Positions 28,935 through 33,200 of a stretch of 33,200 nt of DNA are shown here, piece after piece; within the stretch, counting starts at the first letter, position 1, and the number at the start of each line of letters is the position of its first letter. Both the position numbers and the translations under genes were made by a program. The stretch is taken from NCBI GenBank assembly GCA_003644335.1, contig QNCB01000001.1:1-33200 (forward strand), read 5' to 3'. The stretch comes from Planctomycetota bacterium (GTDB lineage Bacteria; Planctomycetota; Phycisphaerae; SM23-33). The notes beneath the pieces are model-generated. The model was not told the origin of the DNA. It searched no databases and was given only the letters and a program-made list of their open reading frames with translations.

Positions 28935-29723
28935 ATGCACCCAGCATATGTACAAGGCTACGCCGAGGTCATGACCAAAATGGCCAATATCACTGAAGAA
29001 GATATCGCTGCTGCTCTAGCTGGCCGCACCGACCGCGATATTTCTCCTGAGGAGGTGTCTCAGTACGCCCGTGAGCAAGGCCGCGAGGGCTACATGGGAG
29101 CCAGCAGCCATCCCAAATGGGGTGTCGGAATCGGCGGCGTGCTCGGTGGCGGCCTGGGTGCCCTGGGTGGAACGATAGCTCGTGGTAAGCCTGGAGTGGG
29201 GACCGCCATAGGTGCGGGCTTAGGCGCTCTTGGGGGCGGCGGTCTTGGCTATCTGGCCGGGAAAGCCAGCCAGAAAGGCGTAGGCCACCGTGAAAAAATG
29301 TGGGGACAGGAACTGGGCGATATCGCTCAGGCGGGACGAGTTCCGAGAGAACTTGCACATACATACGAGCACGGTCGGGAGCTTGAAAACCTCCTCCCCT
29401 ACGCCAGCGGCATCCAAGAAGAAACCGCCAAACCTCTCACCCCTGAGGAGTTCGCGATGCTCCGCTCCGGCTTGATGAAAGAACTCATGACGGAGAAGGG
29501 CATCGAGGGGGCGCTCTCCGGGGCTGCGATGGGCGGACGCTATGAGGGAGGCGAAGAAAATAGCCGCGATAAGCTACAACGCCAGCTCATCGGTGCCGCC
29601 CTCGAAGGAGGACTAGGGACACTCAAAGGCATGCGCGAGGCTCGTGAACGCGCAAGCACACTCTCCGACCTCTACGAACGTGGTTACGGCCATTTAGCTG
29701 GACGCATGTACGGACACAAATAA
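28935..29723 (+). CDS. Glycine-zipper protein
   Basis: 262 residues with its own promoter and GAAGGAGG. N-terminus MHPAYVQGYAEVMTKMANIT (Lys-x-Ala motif); acidic helix to residue 50; Gly-zipper segments at 63-80 (GVGIGGVLGGGLGALGG) and 87-109 (GVGTAIGAGLGALGGGGLGY); a long charged helical region; ends RMYGHK. It shares composition and motif with the virion-region glycine-zipper genes although it is 8 kb away among accessory genes. Membrane or particle role possible. Confidence 0.6.
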   Translation: MHPAYVQGYAEVMTKMANITEEDIAAALAGRTDRDISPEEVSQYAREQGREGYMGASSHPKWGVGIGGVLGGGLGALGGTIARGKPGVGTAIGAGLGALGGGGLGYLAGKASQKGVGHREKMWGQELGDIAQAGRVPRELAHTYEHGRELENLLPYASGIQEETAKPLTPEEFAMLRSGLMKELMTEKGIEGALSGAAMGGRYEGGEENSRDKLQRQLIGAALEGGLGTLKGMREARERASTLSDLYERGYGHLAGRMYGHK

Positions 29724-29760
29724 TCTTTCTACTAGCTTCCCCAACCGCTGAGTGGGGTAC

Positions 29761-29936
29761 AGGACGTTACGTCCTAGGTCGCCGGGGAAACTGGTGACAC
29801 GTTAGAACATTATCCCCCTCATCAAGGAGCCGCAGCGCACGACAGAAATAAAATCTCCGTCGAACAGCATCGTACACTCGTGTCGTTCGTCGATATTATT
29901 TCTGTCAGCGCACGCGCCCTTGATGATGGGAATAAT
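29761..29936 (+). ncRNA. Bipartite RNA element C: YTA-triloop hairpin plus 128-base hairpin
   Basis: AGGACG-TTA-CGTCCT (761-775), framed by TTCCCC/GGGGAA (737-788). Then ATTAT-CCC-CATCAAGG (809-827) pairs with CCTTGATG-GGG-ATAAT (918-936), and further in GACAGAAATAA (841-851) pairs with TTATTTCTGTC (896-906), 11 perfect bp. The apical part has a near-perfect CGTCGAAC/GTTCGTCG. It occupies the 243-base gap between the 28935 and 29967 genes. Confidence 0.6.
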
Positions 29937-29966
29937 GTATGATTCTAGTAGTAGAAGGAGGACCCT

Positions 29967-30191
29967 ATGATTCACTGCACCAATGGGTACAACCCACCCC
30001 AGTATCGCATCGCCTGTACCGGCAAGTGGGTCACACCCGACTTCGACAAGGATGTAGCACCTCTTGACGACATCTTCATCGCCACGGACGGTACCAAATA
30101 CACACCTGAAGTCCAGTACTCCAACTGTCCCAAGTGCTTGAACGCCATCCGAAATGAGGAGTTGGCCCTCGAGCCTGATCCTGAAGATTAG
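29967..30191 (+). CDS. Small zinc-finger-like protein
   Basis: 74 residues after AGAAGGAGGA. Cys at 4 and 17 and the pair CPKC at 54-57 suggest one four-Cys zinc site spanning the chain; strands between (QYRIACTGKWVTPDFDKD, DIFIATDGTKY). Acidic C-terminus. Lies between RNA element C and tRNA-Leu(CAA), 6 bases before the latter. Unknown role. Confidence 0.65.
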   Translation: MIHCTNGYNPPQYRIACTGKWVTPDFDKDVAPLDDIFIATDGTKYTPEVQYSNCPKCLNAIRNEELALEPDPED

Positions 30192-30197
30192 AGCTCT

Positions 30198-30282
30198 GCG
30201 ACCGTGGCGGAATTCGGTAGACGCGCCGGATTCAAAATCCGGTGGGCTTACACCCGTGAGAGTTCGAGTCTCTCCGGTCGCA
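30198..30282 (+). tRNA. tRNA-Leu(CAA)
   Basis: Class II: acceptor GCGACCG/CGGTCGC, anticodon arm CCGGA-TTCAAAA-TCCGG, variable arm TGGGCTTACACCCGT, T-arm GAGAG/CTCTC, discriminator A. CCA not encoded. Confidence 0.92.
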
Positions 30283-30300
30283 ATTTTGGGCTACCTGCCC

Positions 30301-30306
30301 TATAAT
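30301..30306 (+). promoter_or_regulatory. Putative -10 element (TATAAT) after tRNA-Leu(CAA)
   Basis: GCCC-TATAAT, the same context as at 19437 (GCCC-TATAAT). It is 31 bases before ATG 30338, with AAGGAG between. No -35 match; the -35 position overlaps the tRNA 3' end. Confidence 0.4.
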
Positions 30307-30337
30307 TTACGGCAGTAGCGTAACAAGGAGCCTCGTA

Positions 30338-30919
30338 ATGGCGTCGGCACAAATACCAGGAACTTTGCCAAATCCTGAATCTATGCCTGAAGAAGTTTTG
30401 AGCTTGAAGAGCATGCTCCAAGCAGTGTTCGACATGGGAGAAACCGAAGTAGACAAATCTGCAGAGCTGTCAGAGAGCATACCTGACATTGAGTACCACT
30501 CAATGATTTCAAATGTGTATGACTACGGCCCGACTGCAGAGTCCTACTACGTAAACGGAACCCGTGGTTTGTATTCCGCTTTTATGGTGTACGAACCGGC
30601 GTTTAGCTATAGCCCACCACCTGAAATGGGTATATGGGGATACCTGGTTGCGCTCTTAGTAACCTGTGAGCATGGGTCTTGTGCGTTGCTCAACTGCAAC
30701 CCTAAGATCATGGGGTCGGCTTCGATTCAGCACATTCCTTATCCGATGGATAAGGGTGATTTCTTTTTCTGGGCTGATTCAAACGAGCCCCTCACAGGGA
30801 TCAGTGAAGATGGCACCATGGGCACCGCAATGGGCCTTTTGGGCGTACAGGGGTGTACCACTACTGGTGTACGTCTGCGCGTTTATTCGTTTTACAAGTT
30901 TGTGGAGAGGCTACCATGA
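30338..30919 (+). CDS. Hypothetical structural-type protein
   Basis: 193 residues with AAGGAG before the ATG. An acidic helical N-terminus (EEVLSLKSMLQAVFDMGETE), then a beta-rich domain with several aromatic strands (YYVNGTRGLYSAFMVYEPAF, GVRLRVYSFYKFVERL). It is coupled by ATGA to the next gene of similar style; the two are likely partners. AT-richer than the surrounding tRNA region. No motif recognised. Confidence 0.6.
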   Translation: MASAQIPGTLPNPESMPEEVLSLKSMLQAVFDMGETEVDKSAELSESIPDIEYHSMISNVYDYGPTAESYYVNGTRGLYSAFMVYEPAFSYSPPPEMGIWGYLVALLVTCEHGSCALLNCNPKIMGSASIQHIPYPMDKGDFFFWADSNEPLTGISEDGTMGTAMGLLGVQGCTTTGVRLRVYSFYKFVERLP

Positions 30920-31551
30920 CACATACTCCGAGCCCCGCCATGGGATCCGGGTCTCTGCTGGGACTGTACGAAGAATCCTCTGGGAATGTTAAAACTGACG
31001 GTACTCTGTCTTTCCCTCTTCAACTTGGAGACCCCGTAGCTAACGCCCCTATTCTTCATCTCAGTATCGATACAGACTTCAAAAGTCGAATTGTTACGAC
31101 ACTGGATTTGGGAGCTACAAACCCGACTAGAGACTTCGCAACATTCCCCGACTACAATAGTTTCCCTGGTCTTCCTCTCTTCATAGACCCTGGATGGATG
31201 GAGATGCTCCTGAGCGGAGACGTATTCAACCAAGTAGCTTGGGGAGGCAAACTAGCCGTTAAGCACATGATTATCCGGTGCGTCCTCGGATCAGTCGCAG
31301 TACACTTCGGAGCGTTGGATCCTTTCCATACGTATCCAGCAATGCCTCCAGCTAAAACACGCCCCTTCATTCTTCAAGAAGGAGGAGTTCTGACGCACGC
31401 ATTGAATGGTGATCGTCCCTTTGTTGTAACACTCGAGCGCACACCCCCGGAATCTCCAGTAGCGTTTATTCAAAACCTCCCAAGTATCTTCTTACAAACT
31501 TTCGAAAGCTTGAATCGCCTACGCATTGCGCTTTTCGTAGAGCGCCGGTAA
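30916..31551 (+). CDS. Hypothetical structural-type protein, partner of 30338
   Basis: 211 residues from ATG 30916 in an ATGA overlap; an earlier in-frame ATG (30853) lies inside the previous gene. Beta-rich: Gly/Pro loops and strands (GTLSFPLQLGDPVANAPILH, IIRCVLGSVAVHFGAL, RPFVVTLERTPP). No Cys cluster or membrane helix. Possibly a virion appendage or a small secreted-type domain; unknown. Confidence 0.6.
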   Translation: MTHTPSPAMGSGSLLGLYEESSGNVKTDGTLSFPLQLGDPVANAPILHLSIDTDFKSRIVTTLDLGATNPTRDFATFPDYNSFPGLPLFIDPGWMEMLLSGDVFNQVAWGGKLAVKHMIIRCVLGSVAVHFGALDPFHTYPAMPPAKTRPFILQEGGVLTHALNGDRPFVVTLERTPPESPVAFIQNLPSIFLQTFESLNRLRIALFVERR

Positions 31552-31584
31552 CCCCCAAGGGCGATAAAGGCAGTACCTGCTTAA

Positions 31585-31668
31585 GCCAGGGTGGCGTAAC
31601 CGGTAGGCGCGCGAGACTTAAAATCTTGTGGAGGTAACTCCGTACGGGTTCGATTCCCGTCCCTGGTA
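31585..31668 (+). tRNA. tRNA-Leu(TAA)
   Basis: Class II: acceptor GCCAGGG/CCCTGGT (G-T at 1-72), anticodon arm CGAGA-CTTAAAA-TCTTG, variable arm TGGAGGTAACTCCGT, T-arm ACGGG/CCCGT. CCA not encoded. Confidence 0.92.
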
Positions 31669-31680
31669 CAAAGTGTTGGC

Positions 31681-31890
31681 TTGCGTTAGTGCACGCAACC
31701 GAGAGAGCTACTCTCTCGAATCGCGCATAGTTTACGCGCACACTTGCTCCGTCCGCTGTCTCTGGATGCACACCACGACACAACTACTTGAATGCGCTCA
31801 TGCCAAGGGATTGGCACTCGCTTTCCTCGGTTCAAGCAGTTGCAGAAATGTCCGACGTTAGCATCCAGAGATGCCTATCCCTCAGCGGAC
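31681..31890 (+). ncRNA. Bipartite RNA element D: YTA-triloop hairpin plus 140-base structure
   Basis: TTGCGT/ACGCAA (681-698), then CGAGAGAG-CTA-CTCTCTCG (700-718), 8 perfect bp with a 3-base loop. After 32 bases GTCCGCTG (751-758) pairs with CAGCGGAC (883-890) and CTCTGGATGC (760-769) with GCATCCAGAG (861-870). Inside, CAACTACTTGAA/TTCAAGCAGTTG (one mismatch) and TGCCAA-GGGA-TTGGCA. It ends 22 bases before the HNH promoter. No credible protein frame. Confidence 0.6.
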
Positions 31891-31912
31891 TCTACAAAGT
31901 AAGCAACACTCA

Positions 31913-31941
31913 TTGTTACATATTGTAGAACATTGTATTAT
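31913..31941 (+). promoter_or_regulatory. Leaderless promoter for the HNH gene
   Basis: TTGTTA (31913-31918), 17 bases, TATTAT (31936-31941), ATG 31949 after 7 bases; no ribosome site. The best match to consensus of the leaderless group in this window. Confidence 0.55.
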
Positions 31942-31948
31942 TAAGCTC

Positions 31949-32362
31949 ATGCCGAATACAGACAAAAGAAAGTATACCGCTTACATGCGGGCCTACATGC
32001 TTAAGCGCTACCATGAACGCCGAACGCGCGCAGTGACATTGTTAGGCGGAGTTTGTGTAGTTTGCGGAGAATCTCATGACTTAGAAATCGACCACATCGA
32101 CCGTAAAGAGAAATCTTTTTCGATTTCTAAGTTGTGGAGCGGAAGAGAAGACCGGTTTTTAAAAGAACTTAAGAAGTGCCAATTACTGTGCAGAAAACAC
32201 CATCAGCAAAAAAGTATCAAAGAGAGAGGATGGAATTCCCGAAGCTCACACGGAACAGTAGCCGCATACACGCACGGAAAATGTCGTTGCGAAAAATGTA
32301 AAAAGGCAAAACGTAAACAGATGCGCGAATACCGAAAAAGTAGGAATGGACGGGTACCCTAG
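31949..32362 (+). CDS. HNH endonuclease with C-terminal Cys knuckle
   Basis: 137 residues from ATG 31949, placed 7 bases after a -10 box. Basic helix (YMRAYMLKRYHERRTR); LLGGVCVVCGE (C36, C39), LEIDHIDR (D48, H49), CQLLCRKHHQQK (C77, C81, H84, H85): a complete HNH core. The last 37 residues (HGTVAAYTHGKCRCEKCKKA) form the small Cys module often attached to phage HNH proteins. Its stop codon lies 15 bases inside tRNA-Lys. Likely a free-standing homing endonuclease. Confidence 0.8.
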   Translation: MPNTDKRKYTAYMRAYMLKRYHERRTRAVTLLGGVCVVCGESHDLEIDHIDRKEKSFSISKLWSGREDRFLKELKKCQLLCRKHHQQKSIKERGWNSRSSHGTVAAYTHGKCRCEKCKKAKRKQMREYRKSRNGRVP

Positions 32363-32428
32363 TGGCCAAAGGGACTGGACTTTTAATCCGGCGCAATTGC
32401 TTCGTGGGTTCGAATCCCGCCCCGTCCT
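32348..32428 (+). tRNA. tRNA with TTT anticodon (Lys codons) on a tRNA-Tyr-like body
   Basis: Acceptor GGACGGG/CCCGTCC, D-arm CCCT-AGTGGCCAA-AGGG, anticodon arm CTGGA-CTTTTAA-TCCGG, 12-base variable arm CGCAATTGCTTC, T-arm GTGGG/CCCGC, discriminator T. The anticodon reads AAA/AAG, but the long variable arm and the CCC-AG-GGCCAAAGGGA D-arm resemble bacterial tRNA-Tyr. First 15 bases overlap the HNH gene. Confidence 0.85.
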
Positions 32429-32442
32429 CTAGGAGGACACAC

Positions 32443-32625
32443 ATGGACATCAATGTAGCTGAAATTCGAATGCTCCTTGGAATCTGCGTACGAGGGTTGC
32501 ATCACGTACGCGATAACGAAGACAACGACTTAACACCTCCTGACCGTATAGAAATTCAGGAGATCGCAGAGAAGGCAGAAGAGGCGTATGACGCTTTACG
32601 CCCGTGGGCACCTGACGAATGGTGA
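32443..32625 (+). CDS. 60-residue acidic helical protein
   Basis: ATG 32443 with AGGAGG, which begins 3 bases after the tRNA, so the mRNA may be released by tRNA 3' processing. All-helical, acidic (EIRMLLGICVRGLHHVRDNE, IEIQEIAEKAEEAYDALRPW). No membrane helix. Its stop overlaps the next gene's start. Unknown function. Confidence 0.65.
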   Translation: MDINVAEIRMLLGICVRGLHHVRDNEDNDLTPPDRIEIQEIAEKAEEAYDALRPWAPDEW

Positions 32626-33083
32626 GATGGGAGTTGACCAACGTGGCAAACGACTACTTACGGTTCAGTGAAAAAATAATGAACCTCACCCAGAAAGAAT
32701 ACGCGTGGTTGCTGCGCGTATTCAAAACTGTAATAGATGACATGGACCCCAATGAACTCAAAGCTTTCGCGGCAGAGTTGGAACTCACACCCGAAGATCT
32801 GGAATGGGGATGGCCAGGGTTCAGTTACAGTTTTGAGGATGCTGGCAAGGCCCTGTGGATCTACTCTGACGAATACGCCAACGTAGAGAATTTGGGAGCG
32901 TTTTTGCACTCCTTCATGAAAGTGACAGGAAGAAAGGACTACATAGCCGTCACATGGGCCGAGACCTGCGACAAGCCTCGGATAGGTGCATTCGGCGGAG
33001 GAGTTCTTCTGGTAACTGCTAAGACATACGTGGTGGAGTCAAGCTGGTCACGCCTCGGAAAGCTGATCAAAGAGCATCTCTAA
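32619..33083 (+). CDS. Conserved-type hypothetical protein
   Basis: 154 residues from ATG 32619 (GTG 32622 and ATG 32679 are alternatives; no strong ribosome site). N-terminal helices (EYAWLLRVFKTVIDDMDPNE), a tryptophan-rich middle, and the end TWAETCDKPRIGAFGGGVLL then VTAKTYVVESS, a pattern of small phage and bacterial proteins of unknown function. Helical N-terminus, beta C-terminus. Coupled to the 32443 gene. Confidence 0.6.
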   Translation: MVRWELTNVANDYLRFSEKIMNLTQKEYAWLLRVFKTVIDDMDPNELKAFAAELELTPEDLEWGWPGFSYSFEDAGKALWIYSDEYANVENLGAFLHSFMKVTGRKDYIAVTWAETCDKPRIGAFGGGVLLVTAKTYVVESSWSRLGKLIKEHL

Positions 33084-33093
33084 GATTCTACAT

Positions 33094-33115
33094 TTACGTG
33101 GTAAAAGATTCTGAT
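33094..33115. repeat. Copy 2 of the 22-base TTAC-N3-GTAA motif
   Basis: TTACGTGGTAAAAGA then CTGAT, 10 bases after a stop codon. Differs at three positions from 21190-21211. Followed by ATTCTG/CAGAAT (33108-33127) and further inverted sequences up to the window end, as at copy 1, so another structured RNA probably begins here. Confidence 0.5.
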
Positions 33116-33200
33116 ACAAAACAGAATGATTCGGCTGCGACACTTGTTCACCAAGCCGCTGCCGACACCAGTTTGAGAAGGGCGAAAGCTAGTGCACATG

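Noticed and set aside
1..33200. CRISPR array, insertion sequence, diversity-generating retroelement
   Set aside because: No regularly spaced direct repeats, no transposase or reverse transcriptase motifs, no terminal inverted repeats with target duplications found by eye.

Overview
This window reads as part of the genome of a large contractile-tailed bacteriophage (myovirus-type Caudoviricetes). The evidence is a major capsid protein, an oversized tail sheath, a likely tail tube, a spike with a C-terminal histidine tip and further virion proteins, followed by a phage-style tmRNA/tRNA region. Strong AGGAGG ribosome sites, several promoters that would start transcription at or next to an ATG (leaderless messages), and a DIP1984-like protein are compatible with an actinobacterial or other Gram-positive host. 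The host is an inference. No terminase, portal, polymerase, integrase, reverse transcriptase or CRISPR array lies in the window.

Layout. 1-14774, plus strand: head and tail genes, tightly packed with ATGA overlaps. A run of tiny helical genes (2-1175) leads to a probable decoration protein and the major capsid protein, then head or neck accessory genes, tail sheath (7795-10680), tail tube (11399-12172), spike (12194-13756) and a structural protein closed by a bidirectional terminator. 14821-16302, minus strand: a four-gene island with a compact HExxH metallopeptidase and two very small membrane-type proteins. 16337-21178, plus strand: more virion-type genes, including an internally duplicated 592-residue protein, an FmdB-type zinc ribbon and glycine-zipper proteins.

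21180-32430: ten tRNA genes and a tmRNA, scattered among small genes and an unusual density of strongly base-paired noncoding segments. Two HNH endonuclease genes each end inside the 5' end of the next tRNA gene. Four intergenic segments share a plan: a perfect hairpin with a G-YTA-C triloop, then 30-60 nt later a long stem-loop or junction. Other segments (21959-22024, 22110-22259, 24582-24705, 26753-26860) have long closing helices that match no RNA class I recognise. This RNA archipelago is the best candidate for something undescribed.

How the parts may work together: the first 21 kb build the particle. The second part looks like a translation-maintenance and RNA-handling region: tmRNA for ribosome rescue, tRNAs (three for Leu), a receiver-like protein resembling the cREC domain linked with cyclic-phosphate RNA ends, and a calcineurin-type phosphoesterase. 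A short motif, hydrophobic-x-Lys-hydrophobic-Ala, recurs in many small and glycine-zipper proteins across the window and may be a shared targeting or interaction signal. Functions without recognisable motifs are left open.
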